Source: an uncultured Alphaproteobacteria bacterium
GTDB lineage: Bacteria > Pseudomonadota > Alphaproteobacteria > Micropepsales > Micropepsaceae
Direction: 5' to 3'
Length of the DNA: 64,000 nucleotides
NCBI GenBank assembly: GCA_903857685.1
Contig: CAIOFO010000148.1
Location: 1-64,000, forward strand
The translations under genes were made by a program, and so were the position numbers. Below the pieces are notes generated by a model, which worked only from the letters and a program-made list of their open reading frames with translations, was not told where the DNA came from and searched no databases. The first letter of the stretch is position 1. Each line of letters starts with the position of its first letter. This document shows positions 1 through 9,533 of this stretch, piece by piece.

Positions 1-290
1 GTCTCTATCATCAGCACTTATCATGCATACGCTATAGGATATGTTCTCTAGCGCTGTCGGCATTACACTTTTTGCCAAAAAATAAAAAACACTACGCGCA
101 GATTTTTTGAGCCTGTACAATCTGCCCGCAATGAATTCACCGACACCAATGCAAAAAATCGGACCGCTTAAATTTTCTTGCCAAGAGGGTGAGGTTGGAG
201 TGTGCTGACGGCAGCCACGACTTGAACGCGCCGGCGCGCTGCATCTGGGATGCGCTCCTCGCTCAAGCGGCTTGCTACAATGGTGAATCC

Positions 291-866
291 ATGACGCGAC
301 GGAAAAAATCTTCAGAAGTCTATAGCGGGCTGCTCACCGAACCCTTGCCGCCAAGCTTCAGACGGCGGTTCAGGCGCGCAGCTCTTCCGGCGGGCGCGCT
401 TGGCATCTATGCAAGCACATCACTGCCGGCCATATCTGGCAAGCTAAGCCACGTCCCCCAATGGCGCATTGAGTATGACCAGAAACTTCCACTTCTCCTG
501 GAGCATTTTGGGATCAAGCAGGGAGAATCCTATCCCTGGTTCAAATTGGCCGTGTGCCTGGCCGTTGCGCATGTCCCGGGGTTTCAGGAAAAGTCCCGTC
601 GGAAGGGCGGCCGCAAGCGGATCATGTCATGGGAAGAAGGGGCCAAACTCGACGCCAGATTTTGCGAATTGAAAAACAAAGGCCATAGCGAGCGCAGCGC
701 AGCTGCTATCATGGCCGAGGAAATAAAGAAGGCTGGCGGTCCGAAGGTCTCCGGCGCCGCGCTCCTGCGCAGGGTGCAGCGCCGCAGCGAAGCAACCCAG
801 AAATTCACCGCGCTGTTTGCCAGCTCGCTACTCCTGCCTGTCGTGACGCAAAATCCCAAACCCTGA
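291..866 (+). CDS. hypothetical protein (basic, island-encoded)
   Basis: ORF 189..866; ATG at 291 (MTRRKKSSEV...) is the more plausible start; no family recognised. Confidence 0.45.
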   Translation: MTRRKKSSEVYSGLLTEPLPPSFRRRFRRAALPAGALGIYASTSLPAISGKLSHVPQWRIEYDQKLPLLLEHFGIKQGESYPWFKLAVCLAVAHVPGFQEKSRRKGGRKRIMSWEEGAKLDARFCELKNKGHSERSAAAIMAEEIKKAGGPKVSGAALLRRVQRRSEATQKFTALFASSLLLPVVTQNPKP

Positions 867-973
867 ATTTTGCGTCACGCATATTTTGGGCGTGACTTTT
901 CTGCGCATTTTGTCCCCTTAAGTTGGCCTCAGTTCGCCGCACTTCGCTGCGATTGTTTCTAATGAGGCCAGTC

Positions 974-1204
974 ATGAACGATCAATCACCAACATATGTT
1001 CGCACGCGGCAGGCCGCGCGCTATCTCAGCCTGTCCCACCGCACCCTCGAAAAGCTGCGGGTCACCGGCGGCGGTCCCGATTACTTCAAGATGGGCCGGG
1101 CCGTCTCCTACGCCATCAGCGATCTTGACGCCTGGCTCGCCAAAAATCGCAGGAGCTCGACAAGCCTTGGCGCGCTCCCGCCAGTCGAACATTTCGGTAA
1201 CTAA
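974..1204 (+). CDS. AlpA/excisionase-like helix-turn-helix DNA-binding protein
   Basis: MNDQSPTYVRTRQAARYLSLSHRTLEKLRVTGGGPDYFKMGRAVSYAISDLDAWLAKNRR: typical MerR/AlpA-type HTH (tRQAA.YL.ls.rTLeklR..GggP.y.k.Gr.v.Y...dLdaWl). Confidence 0.8.
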   Translation: MNDQSPTYVRTRQAARYLSLSHRTLEKLRVTGGGPDYFKMGRAVSYAISDLDAWLAKNRRSSTSLGALPPVEHFGN

Positions 1205-1213
1205 GTGCCGGCG

Positions 1214-1291
1214 ACACACCGCGCCACACACCTAACCCGCATCAGGCCACACACCCAGGCACACACCAGATCACACACCAGGCCGCACACC
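1214..1291 (+). repeat. 12-bp-period tandem repeat with ACACACC core
   Basis: ACACACC cores at 1214, 1226, 1249, 1261, 1273 and a GCACACC at 1285; 12-nt spacing with one degenerate unit around 1238. Confidence 0.75.
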
Positions 1292-1603
1292 ATGCCAAAA
1301 CCGCAAAAGCCCAAGCGCAAACGCGCAATTCCATACATTTATTCAAACCCCCGCCTCGACGAATTGCTGGAGCAGCTGCTGCAAGACCGCGACTGGCGGC
1401 TTCGGCTCTATGCCTATCGATTGGAAGACGACCAAAAGATCCTGCCTGCCATTTATGCCGGTAGGCCATTTTCCGACTTGGAAGATTGGCTTCGTGATGA
1501 ACATGGTGGCGGGGATTTCCACATCATCATTCGGCGCGGCAAGAAAATGACTCTCTCCGGGGCGATTGGCATCGGTGTTCCACTTGCCCAGCAAGCGCGC
1601 TGA
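1292..1603 (+). CDS. hypothetical protein (DUF2285-like/ICE-associated?)
   Basis: MPKPQKPKRKRAIPYIYSNPRLDELLEQLLQDRDWRLRLYAYRLEDDQ...; ORF opens further upstream at 1205 through a CAC-rich repeat; follows the HTH gene. Confidence 0.5.
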   Translation: MPKPQKPKRKRAIPYIYSNPRLDELLEQLLQDRDWRLRLYAYRLEDDQKILPAIYAGRPFSDLEDWLRDEHGGGDFHIIIRRGKKMTLSGAIGIGVPLAQQAR

Positions 1604-2117
1604 TCGCTGCCACACGGGACAACGACCTGAGAATGTCTGCTTTGCGCCAAATGCGAACACCCGCTGAATGACCGCTTTTGACCCAAAGCAGACAATCCCG
1701 ATCGGTCATATATCTCAGACTTTGGTCTTAACCTGCTATGCCAATGCAGCCTTGGCGGCCAGCTTAGTCCTGAGTATTGATGCCGCCTGACATGCCGCGC
1801 TGCTTCGTCATTGCGCCCGGCCTATTGGGGAATCAACGTTAGTTGGTGGCAAAAACAGGAAGATTCTGGCGCGATCCCCATAAGACGGGAAGATTTCCTA
1901 TGCCGAATGCAAATTGCAGGCAGATGGCGGCACCAAAGCATCACGCATTGCATAAAATATCCGCGAGGGAGTACAAACAGAAATCTGCCGCCACGTTGCT
2001 TCGCGCGGCCGCTCGTTGCTATCGAACGTGTATTCACGCTTCAGTTTTGTATGAGCACCAGGATCGCTGCCGAGGCAGCGGAGTACCTGCCAGTCCCCAT
2101 AATCATTGCGCGTTCTG

Positions 2118-2579
2118 ATGTTGGAGATCATTTTGTTCGTACATTGGGAACATAAGTTTTCCGTTGGAAGCGAATTGGTCGACGCAGAACATCGTATGAT
2201 GTTGTTTCTGTGTCGGAAGCTTGATTTCGCGATCAAAAACGATTTTTCCGAAAGGAACCTCATGTGCATCATTCATGAGCTAAAGGCCGACACACAATTC
2301 CACTTTCTAAGCGAAGAAAATGTGATGCATGAGGTTGGGTATCCCGGACTTTCTCAACACAGTGCAATTCATTCTCAGCTACTCAAGACTCTGGACGAAA
2401 TGACGGTGGAGATCGTCAAGCACAAAACCAGCGAGTTCAGCATGCTCGATTTTCTTCACAACTGGCTGCTGAATCACATCCAGCATGCAGACGCGGAGAT
2501 GGGGGCCTACGTCAGGTCCGCATCAACGCGACCGATTGGGGAGAAGTTCTACAAACATTTTCTAACTTACCGAGATTGA
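2118..2579 (+). CDS. bacteriohemerythrin / hemerythrin domain protein
   Basis: FVHWEHKFSVGSELVDAEHRMM...FHFLSEENVMHEVGYPGLSQHSAIH...LLNHIQHADAEMGAYV: His/Glu/Asp iron-ligand pattern of hemerythrins. Confidence 0.85.
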   Translation: MLEIILFVHWEHKFSVGSELVDAEHRMMLFLCRKLDFAIKNDFSERNLMCIIHELKADTQFHFLSEENVMHEVGYPGLSQHSAIHSQLLKTLDEMTVEIVKHKTSEFSMLDFLHNWLLNHIQHADAEMGAYVRSASTRPIGEKFYKHFLTYRD

Positions 2580-2607
2580 GCGGACCGCCTAATTGCGAGC
2601 CGCCTGA

Positions 2608-2850
2608 TCCGAACAGGCAGCCCATCAGGCGCTGCGTCAGGAGAATGAACTAGACGGATACGGCCTAGCATGTTGGATAATGGAGAACAGGCCGGACATT
2701 CCCATCATTCTGGCAACAGGCGACCTGGGCAAGACCAATGCCGCCGCCCAAATCTGCACGATAGAGCATTTGCCCAAGCCCTATGATTTTGCCGAAGCGG
2801 CCAGAAAAATCCGCGAGACAATCCTCCGGCACAGGCAGAAGCGGGCGTAA
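2608..2850 (+). pseudogene. C-terminal remnant of a response-regulator receiver domain
   Basis: Frame opening after TGA 2605: ...DGYGLACWIMENRPDIPIILATGDLGKTNAAAQICTIEHLPKPYDFAEAARKIRETILRHRQKRA*; matches only the second half of a CheY-like fold, no start/N-terminal half. Confidence 0.6.
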
Positions 2851-2964
2851 AGGCCCCCAAGTCCAGAAGCGTTCCACGGATGTGATCGCCCCGCCAATAC
2901 CGACGGGCTAGGACGCTGAGGTAGCGCGACCCATCAATCGCGCAATGAATGACCGCTTCTGACC

Positions 2965-3122
2965 GATTGTGTTGAAAAAGTCCCCGACCAACACTTCGGA
3001 GCCGTTTCCGCGCAACAATGATTCAATTGCGGTATGTATCTTGAATCATCGCTGCGTCAGCAAGGCTCTGCTCGACAGGAAATTGCGAGCGAAAAATGCC
3101 TTCCGACTTTTTCAACACAATC
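2965..3122. mobile_element. MITE-like / non-autonomous IS remnant with 18-bp perfect terminal inverted repeats
   Basis: GATTGTGTTGAAAAAGTC (2965-2982) and GACTTTTTCAACACAATC (3105-3122) are exact reverse complements; flanked by direct GACC (2961-2964 and 3123-3126); no transposase inside. Confidence 0.8.
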
Positions 3123-3286
3123 GACCCAAAGCGGACGTTAGCAGTTGCACAAAACTCTCAGACTTTGCCCTGCGTCACCCTGCGCAAACAGGCTGGAACC
3201 TTTGTCGTGGTGGAGACTTTAGTCCAAGGACGCGGCTGGAGTTCCAATCTCGTCGCCGGTGCATCACGCACCCAAGGATTATTTCG

Positions 3287-3628
3287 ATGAAAATGATGAT
3301 TGTCGGCGCGCTTGCGCTTTCGATCGTGGCCGGGTCGGTCGCGACTGCCCAGCCCTATGGCAATGGCCCAGGTCAGGGCCAGGGCAATCGCGGCCAGGCT
3401 GCCTCCCACAAAAACTGGGGCAAGGATTACGGTGGCAGCCATAAGTGGAAGCGCGGCCAGCGCGTTGGCTACAACGATTGGCAGAGCGCTCAGGTCGTTG
3501 ACTACCGTCAGCACAAGCTGCGTCAACCGCCGCGCGGCTACGAATGGCGGGAGTCAAACGGCCAATATATTATGGCTGCGGTAGCGACTGGCCTGATCGC
3601 CTCGATCATCCTGAACGCCGGGCACTAG
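3287..3628 (+). CDS. RcnB-family periplasmic protein
   Basis: Signal peptide MKMMIVGALALSIVAGSVATAQ, then ...W.RGQRV...VVDYRQHKLRQPPRGYEWRESNGQYIMAAVATGLIASII, the RcnB-type C-terminus. Confidence 0.75.
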   Translation: MKMMIVGALALSIVAGSVATAQPYGNGPGQGQGNRGQAASHKNWGKDYGGSHKWKRGQRVGYNDWQSAQVVDYRQHKLRQPPRGYEWRESNGQYIMAAVATGLIASIILNAGH

Positions 3629-3743
3629 CCGAAGCGGCGCTCGGCGGGAATAAGCCCAGTCGAGCGCCACGGGCTGGCTTATGCCACCACCCCCTATCTC
3701 CGAGCGCTCATCTTGTCAGTAACCAACGCAATTGGAGTTTGTG

Positions 3744-4376
3744 ATGTTCGAGGCGATTAAAGGCTATGCGCTATTGATTGTTTTTGGACTGACATCCCCG
3801 TTCGGCATAAATCTTGGCACAGAACAGCCAAAATACCGAGTAATTGAAACGCTTGGTGGTGGGGTGGAGGTTCGTGAATACGTGGAGCGTATAGCGGCTG
3901 AAGTTACAGTTGATGCTCACACTTCTAATGAGGCTCGCAGTGAGGGCTTCAACACATTGGCGGGATATATCTTCGGTAAGAACAAGCTGAGGCAAAGCAT
4001 CGCAATGACCTCGCCAGTCGAAATAAATTCGAAAGGAAGGTCAATCGCAATGACGAGCCCCGTCGAAGTAAATGCGCGTGGCGGCTTGATGACGATGCGG
4101 TGCTTTATGCCAGCTGCCTATTTAATGGCGGAATTGCCCCAGCCTACTGATCCAAGAGTAAAACTCGTCGAGGTGCCGCCGGTAACGGTCGCAGCATTGC
4201 GGTACAGTGGGTCTACCATGGACGCCAATACGAAAGCGAAAACCATTGCGCTTTTGGATAGGCTGAAGTCTTCACAGTGGAAAGTGGCTGGCCCATCGAA
4301 GGCATTTTTTTACAACCCGCCTTGGACCATTCCTTTCCTTCGTCGCAATGAAGTTTTGGTCGAAGTCGCAGGGTAG
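3744..4376 (+). CDS. SOUL heme-binding family protein
   Basis: YRVIETLGGGVEVREYVERIAAEVTV...IAMTSPVEINSKGRSIAMTSPVEV...: SOUL family pattern. Confidence 0.85.
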   Translation: MFEAIKGYALLIVFGLTSPFGINLGTEQPKYRVIETLGGGVEVREYVERIAAEVTVDAHTSNEARSEGFNTLAGYIFGKNKLRQSIAMTSPVEINSKGRSIAMTSPVEVNARGGLMTMRCFMPAAYLMAELPQPTDPRVKLVEVPPVTVAALRYSGSTMDANTKAKTIALLDRLKSSQWKVAGPSKAFFYNPPWTIPFLRRNEVLVEVAG

Positions 4377-4568
4377 TTAGTCCTAAATCACCTATCTGAG
4401 CGGGATTGTCTATTTCAGACTGCGGAATGGCCGCTTTTGGCGCGGATCGGACCTTCGTCCCCAGTCAGTCTATTGGCCGCTTCTGACCCAAAGCGGACGT
4501 TTAACGTGGCCCTTCAAGAACGTTCTCAATGACCTACTCGTCACCATTTCTTTCGCGAAAAAATCTGG

Positions 4569-7500
4569 CTAGGTTGGGGCATTCATTCGGTCTCCATCCC
4601 GCAGCCAAATATAGATTGCAGGGATTACCAGCACTGTCAGTAGTGTGGACGACGCGAGCCCAAACAAAAGCGAAATGGCCAGGCCCTGGAAAATTGGGTC
4701 CGTCAAGATCGTCGCAGCGCCTATCATAGCCGCCAGAGCGGTCAGCAGAATCGGCCGGAAGCGCGTTGCGCCTGCGTCCAGGAGCACTTCGCGCAGGCTC
4801 TTGCCGGGCGTTTGGTCATGGCGAATAAAATCCACCAACAGGATCGAATTGCGCACAATGATGCCTGCCAGCGCAATGAAGCCGATCATGGAAGTGGCGG
4901 TGAAGGGCGCGCCAAATAGCCAGTGTCCCAGTAGAATACCAATTAGCGTCAGTGGAATGGGAGTTAGAATGACTAGCGGCAACTTGAAGCTTTTGAATTG
5001 TGCCACCACTAAGACATATATGCCCAGGATGGCGATCCCGAAGGCTGCGCCCATGTCGCGGAATGTGACATAGGTAACTTCCCATTCGCCATCCCAGAGC
5101 AGCGATGGCTTGGTTTCATCCGACGGCTGGCCATGCATCAGAATTTGGGGTTTATCCAGCTTGCCCCAATCATGCTTGGCAACCAACTTGTCGACCGCCA
5201 GCATACCGTAGATCGGAGCCTCAAAGTCGCCTGCCAATTCCGCGGAAACCATATCAACATAATGGGCGTCGCGGCGGAAAATTACCGGAGTGCCCAATTC
5301 TTCCTTGACGCTGACGACATCGCCCAGTTCGACAACCGCCTTGTTTCCGGGTTGCGCGTTAGCGGGAACGGGAGTTGAGGCCAGCTTTTGTGTCCAGGCG
5401 AGATCATTTTTGGGCAGGCGCACGATAATTTCCAGAGGGTTGCGATCCTCGCCACGGTGCGAATAGCCGACCGGGACACCGCCAAGCAGCATGCTCAGCG
5501 TGTCATACACATCGCTTTGTTCGACGCCGAAATATTCCAGCTTGTCCTGATCAATGGTGATGCGCAGTCGCGGGCGGGGATCGCCGAAAGAGTTGTCGAC
5601 ATCGACGATGTAGGGCACCGATTTGAATAAAGCCTCGGTTTGGTTCGCGACGGCCCGGCGAGTCTTGCTATCCGGCCCGTATATCTCAGCCAGCAAAGTA
5701 GCAAGAACAGGCGGTCCGGGCGGCACTTCCACGACCTTCACCACCGTACCTTTTGGCAGCGTCAGCTTTGCCATCTGTCGGCGAAGGTCAAGTGCGATGT
5801 CGTGGCTGGCGCGAGAACGATCGGCCTTATCGGCTAGGTTGACCTGCAGTTCGCCCATCTCGGGCTGGGTGCGAAGGTAATAGTGCCGGACAAGGCCGTT
5901 GAAGTTGAACGGGGCGGGCGCTCCTGCATAGGCCTGGATCGAATTGACTTCCGGAAGCTGCTCTGTGACAGCGGCAGCATTGAAAAGCGTTCGCGCCGTA
6001 TCTTCGACCGTTGCTCCCTCAGGTAAATCGACCAGCACCTCGAGTTCGGATTTGTTGTCGAAGGGCAGAAGCTTGACGGTAACGTTTTTGGTAACGAACA
6101 GGAGACAGGCAAGGACCGTCGCCGCTGCGACAAAGGCGAGGAAGCGTTTGGCGTTCCTGCGCGAATGCACCACTGGCGCAGCTAGTCGCCTGTAAATCGC
6201 GCCAAGCCTTCCTTCGCCATGGTGAGTATTTTTGTCACCATTGCGTGTTTTGCGCGAAATTTTGAGCATCGCCCAAGGTGCGATGACCATCGCTACGAAG
6301 AAGGAAAACAGCATGGCGGCCGAGGCGTTGGCCGGTATGGGCGCCATATAGGGGCCCATCATGCCCGAGACGAACAGCATGGGTAGGAGGGCCGCGACGA
6401 CGGTCAGGGTGGCGACGACAGTGGGATTACCGACCTCCGCCACTGCCTCGACGGCTGCCGTCATGCGGTCGCGCCCATCGACCATAGCCCAATGTCGAGA
6501 GATGTTCTCCACCACGACAATGGCGTCATCGACCAAAATGCCGATGGAGAAGATCAGGGCGAATAAGCTGACGCGGTTTATGGTGTAGCCCATCAGATTG
6601 GCGGCGAAGAGCGTCAGCAGGATGGTGGTTGGAATGACGATCAGTGTCACACCGGCCTCGCGCCAGCCGACCACAAAACCAATCAGAAGAACGATGGATA
6701 TCGTGGCGAGCGCCAGGTGGAACAGAAGCTCATTTGCCTTGTCATCTGCTGTCTTGCCATAGTCGCGTGTGATCTCGACATTGACGTCCGCAGGAATGAG
6801 CGGCCCCTTCAGCGCTTCAGCGCGCTTGACTAGGGATTCTGACACAACAACAGCGTTGGCGCCGGCACGTTTGGCGAATGCCACCGTAACGGCTGGTACG
6901 GTATTCCAGGCTGGTGGGCCGCCCTTGGTGGCACTGGTCCGAACCATGGACCAAGCGTGATGTTCGGCGACGCCAGGCCCGACGATGATATTCGCCAAGT
7001 CGCGCACATAGACCGGGCGCCCGTCTCGCGTCGTGACGAGAAGCAGCCCGATATCGGGGACGCCCGCCAGTGTACCGCCGGCGACGGCTTGCGCCATCTG
7101 GCCGCTTTGCCGAATCTGGCCGGCCAGGAAGGACCGGTTGGCGCCCTGAATCTTGGCTTCCAGCTGCTGCAGCGTAACGCCAAAGAGAGCGAGCTTTTCA
7201 GGATCAGGCTCGACTCTGATTTCCTCCGCCGTACCCCCGGAAATATAAGTCAGTCCGACATTGTCAACCTTGATAAGTTCGGCTTGAAGTTTGTTGGCGA
7301 CGGCATAGAGGTCGCTCTCCGTCCAGCGGCCTGCGGCTGCTGGCTTTGCCGATAGCGTCATGGTCACGATCGCAACATCGTTAATGCCGCGCGCGACGAT
7401 CAGAGGTTCGGGGATGCCTAGCGGAATCTGGTCATAATTTGCGCGCAATTTTTCCTGGACGCGCAGGATAGCGTCGTCTTCGCTGGTGCCAGTGAGAAAG

Positions 7501-7796
7501 CGCGCGGTGACCATGACTTGGTCGTCCTGCGTCTGGCTGTAGACATGTTCGACCCCATTGATCCCCTTGACGATCTCTTCCAGGGGTTTCGTGACGAGCT
7601 CGGCGGCGTCAGGTCCTTTTAGGCCGTCGGCTTTGACAAAGATGTCGACCATCGGAACGCTGATCTGTGGCTCCTCTTCGCGGGGAATTATTGCGAGAGC
7701 GATCAAGCCGAATACGATTGCCGCCAAGAGAAAAAGGGGAGTCAACGGTGAGCGGATCGTTGCTCGCGTAAGTCTTCCGGAAAGACCAAGGTTCAT
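4569..7796 (-). CDS. efflux RND transporter permease subunit (AcrB/HAE1-like)
   Basis: 1075 aa; IPREEEPQISVPMVDIFVKADG, GILVDDAIVVVENISRH, GFIALAGIIVRNSILLVDFI; typical RND duplicated topology. Confidence 0.93.
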   Translation of the reverse strand: MNLGLSGRLTRATIRSPLTPLFLLAAIVFGLIALAIIPREEEPQISVPMVDIFVKADGLKGPDAAELVTKPLEEIVKGINGVEHVYSQTQDDQVMVTARFLTGTSEDDAILRVQEKLRANYDQIPLGIPEPLIVARGINDVAIVTMTLSAKPAAAGRWTESDLYAVANKLQAELIKVDNVGLTYISGGTAEEIRVEPDPEKLALFGVTLQQLEAKIQGANRSFLAGQIRQSGQMAQAVAGGTLAGVPDIGLLLVTTRDGRPVYVRDLANIIVGPGVAEHHAWSMVRTSATKGGPPAWNTVPAVTVAFAKRAGANAVVVSESLVKRAEALKGPLIPADVNVEITRDYGKTADDKANELLFHLALATISIVLLIGFVVGWREAGVTLIVIPTTILLTLFAANLMGYTINRVSLFALIFSIGILVDDAIVVVENISRHWAMVDGRDRMTAAVEAVAEVGNPTVVATLTVVAALLPMLFVSGMMGPYMAPIPANASAAMLFSFFVAMVIAPWAMLKISRKTRNGDKNTHHGEGRLGAIYRRLAAPVVHSRRNAKRFLAFVAAATVLACLLFVTKNVTVKLLPFDNKSELEVLVDLPEGATVEDTARTLFNAAAVTEQLPEVNSIQAYAGAPAPFNFNGLVRHYYLRTQPEMGELQVNLADKADRSRASHDIALDLRRQMAKLTLPKGTVVKVVEVPPGPPVLATLLAEIYGPDSKTRRAVANQTEALFKSVPYIVDVDNSFGDPRPRLRITIDQDKLEYFGVEQSDVYDTLSMLLGGVPVGYSHRGEDRNPLEIIVRLPKNDLAWTQKLASTPVPANAQPGNKAVVELGDVVSVKEELGTPVIFRRDAHYVDMVSAELAGDFEAPIYGMLAVDKLVAKHDWGKLDKPQILMHGQPSDETKPSLLWDGEWEVTYVTFRDMGAAFGIAILGIYVLVVAQFKSFKLPLVILTPIPLTLIGILLGHWLFGAPFTATSMIGFIALAGIIVRNSILLVDFIRHDQTPGKSLREVLLDAGATRFRPILLTALAAMIGAATILTDPIFQGLAISLLFGLASSTLLTVLVIPAIYIWLRDGDRMNAPT

Positions 7797-8794
7797 GGGG
7801 TCAGAAGCCTGTCGCCCTGCTTCAGCCCAGAAAGCACCTCAACACCGTCTGTTACACGCGCCGTCCAATGGCTTTCACCGCGCTGAACCGGCACATCGAG
7901 CGCCGGGCCAGCCTTTTGCCACAGACGCGCATAGTCGATGCCAAATCGGGTCGTCAGCAGGTGTCCTGGGATGATAATGGTTGTGCGCGTGCCCGCGGCA
8001 ACCCAGACGGGAACCCGCTCGCCGACGAAATAGTCCGTAAGGCCACCTACACTTGCATCGGCCACCACATGCCCGTTTTCGATCTGGGGATAGACAAGCT
8101 TGATTGCGCCAAATCGCGGCGTCGAGCCAGTATCGTTGCTCTCCAAGCGTATCGGGTCGCCCGCTTTCAGGAAGCGGGCATGCCGTTCGGGCACCTCAAG
8201 CCGCAGAACGAAATCCTTCTCGGCCACGGTGGCGACGGTATCGCCGTTTAACACCACCGTACCTGCTGTGACCGGAACGGTGATGACGCGCCCTGCAGTC
8301 GGTGCGAGAATCTTTCCTTCCGTCACCTGCTGCTGAACCACAGAACGCTGTGCGTTTATTGATTTTAGGTTGCTCAGTGCCACGTCGTAAGCGGTATGAG
8401 CCTGATCATAGGCGTTCCGGGCAATCGCCCCCTGCGTGACAAGGCGCTGGGCGCGATCGAAATCGACTTTGGCCTGGGCGGACTGAGCCTCGGCTGCCTG
8501 AACCTGGGCGGCGTAGGAATTGATCTGCAGTGAAAGTTTGCGATCACCTACCGTGGCGATAACCTGGCCCTGCTCGACATGATCGCCCTGGTGGACCTCC
8601 AGTTCGAGGATGGTGCCGTCCATCCGGGACCGCGCCGGGACGACATACGCAGACTCAACGGTGGCAAACACCGACTTTTCGTCGGGGACCGATGACTGCG
8701 TGACCAGATAGGTGATTGGCATCGGCGGTTCAGGATGAGGTGCCGGTGCGGCTGTCATGCCGAAAAAGGCCATTATCGCTGCAAAAATGTGCAT
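7793..8794 (-). CDS. efflux RND transporter periplasmic adaptor subunit (MFP)
   Basis: HlyD-type lipoyl/hairpin/beta-barrel pattern (EVHQGDHVEQGQVIATV...ILAPTAGRVITVPVTAGTVV); ORF track extends to 8974 but MHIFAAIMAFFGMTAAPAP at 8794 is a likely start; overlaps permease by 4 bp. Confidence 0.88.
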   Translation of the reverse strand: MHIFAAIMAFFGMTAAPAPHPEPPMPITYLVTQSSVPDEKSVFATVESAYVVPARSRMDGTILELEVHQGDHVEQGQVIATVGDRKLSLQINSYAAQVQAAEAQSAQAKVDFDRAQRLVTQGAIARNAYDQAHTAYDVALSNLKSINAQRSVVQQQVTEGKILAPTAGRVITVPVTAGTVVLNGDTVATVAEKDFVLRLEVPERHARFLKAGDPIRLESNDTGSTPRFGAIKLVYPQIENGHVVADASVGGLTDYFVGERVPVWVAAGTRTTIIIPGHLLTTRFGIDYARLWQKAGPALDVPVQRGESHWTARVTDGVEVLSGLKQGDRLLTP

Positions 8795-8811
8795 TGGCCC
8801 TGCCTTCGCCG

Positions 8812-9162
8812 TTACTGTTGATCGCGCGTTTTGCCCGTCTCTGGGTCGATCGAAATGGTCGGTAAACCTGCTGACTTCCAGGCCTTGATGCCCCCTTTCA
8901 CGTGGCTGTCGTTGCTCAATCCGGCGGCCTGGCACTGGGCCACGGCTTTGGCTGAACGCATTCCGGAACCGCATTGAAACACGATCTTGCGCTTACCATG
9001 CTCGGGCAGAGTGTGGGGATCAAAGGTTGAAAGCGGAAACAACAACGCGCCATGAATGCGTTCAGCCGCGTATTCTGCTTGCTCGCGTACATCTATCAGC
9101 ACGATTGCATCTTCTTTTAATTGGCGCGCCACTTCCTGGGGATCAAGATCCTTGATGATCAT
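8812..9162 (-). CDS. rhodanese-like domain protein
   Basis: AIVLIDVREQAEYAAERIHGALLFPLSTFDP...IVFQCGSGMRSAKAVAQCQAAG...VKGGIKAWKSAGLP; active-site Cys in CGSGMRS. Confidence 0.9.
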   Translation of the reverse strand: MIIKDLDPQEVARQLKEDAIVLIDVREQAEYAAERIHGALLFPLSTFDPHTLPEHGKRKIVFQCGSGMRSAKAVAQCQAAGLSNDSHVKGGIKAWKSAGLPTISIDPETGKTRDQQ

Positions 9163-9524
9163 CGTGATTTCTTTCCCGGCAACTTCTTTGTGTGGCGCTT
9201 GCTCTTGTGCATGCCGACGTCCGCGGAACTGCAATAAACGTCGTATAGTGTCTCAACCAGACGGCGCACGATCGGGTTGGCAAGCGCATACCAGATCGTC
9301 TGGCCTTCCCGCCGTGTGGAAACTACTCCGTCCTTGCGCAAAAGCGCCAAGTGCTGGGACGCCGTGGAATCGCGCAATTCCAGGAAAGCGGCCAATTCGC
9401 CTACTGATCGCTCCCCACCCACCAGCTGACAAAGGATCATCAGGCGATGACGATTGCCCAGCGCCTTCAGCATTTGCTCAGCGGTAACGGCCGATTCCCG
9501 CATCTCTTCAAGATTCATGTTCAT
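9159..9524 (-). CDS. ArsR-family transcriptional regulator, BigR/SqrR-like
   Basis: ALGNRHRLMILCQLVGGERSVGELAAFLELRDSTASQHLALLRKDGVVSTRREGQTIWYALANPIVRRLVETLYDVYCSS; two Cys in BigR/SqrR-like positions. Confidence 0.88.
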   Translation of the reverse strand: MNMNLEEMRESAVTAEQMLKALGNRHRLMILCQLVGGERSVGELAAFLELRDSTASQHLALLRKDGVVSTRREGQTIWYALANPIVRRLVETLYDVYCSSADVGMHKSKRHTKKLPGKKSR

Positions 9525-9533
9525 ACTTGCGTA

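Noticed and set aside
1205-1300. Possible CRISPR array
   Set aside because: 12-nt period without unique spacers of CRISPR length and no cas genes; it is a short tandem repeat.
1453-1695. MSALGQKRSFSG... ORF (-)
   Set aside because: Reads through the dispersed intergenic repeat; a well-known type of spurious annotation in alphaproteobacteria.
2969-3286. N-terminal extension of the RcnB-like ORF
   Set aside because: Extension is encoded by the MITE-like element and intergenic repeat; the signal peptide start at 3287 is far more plausible.
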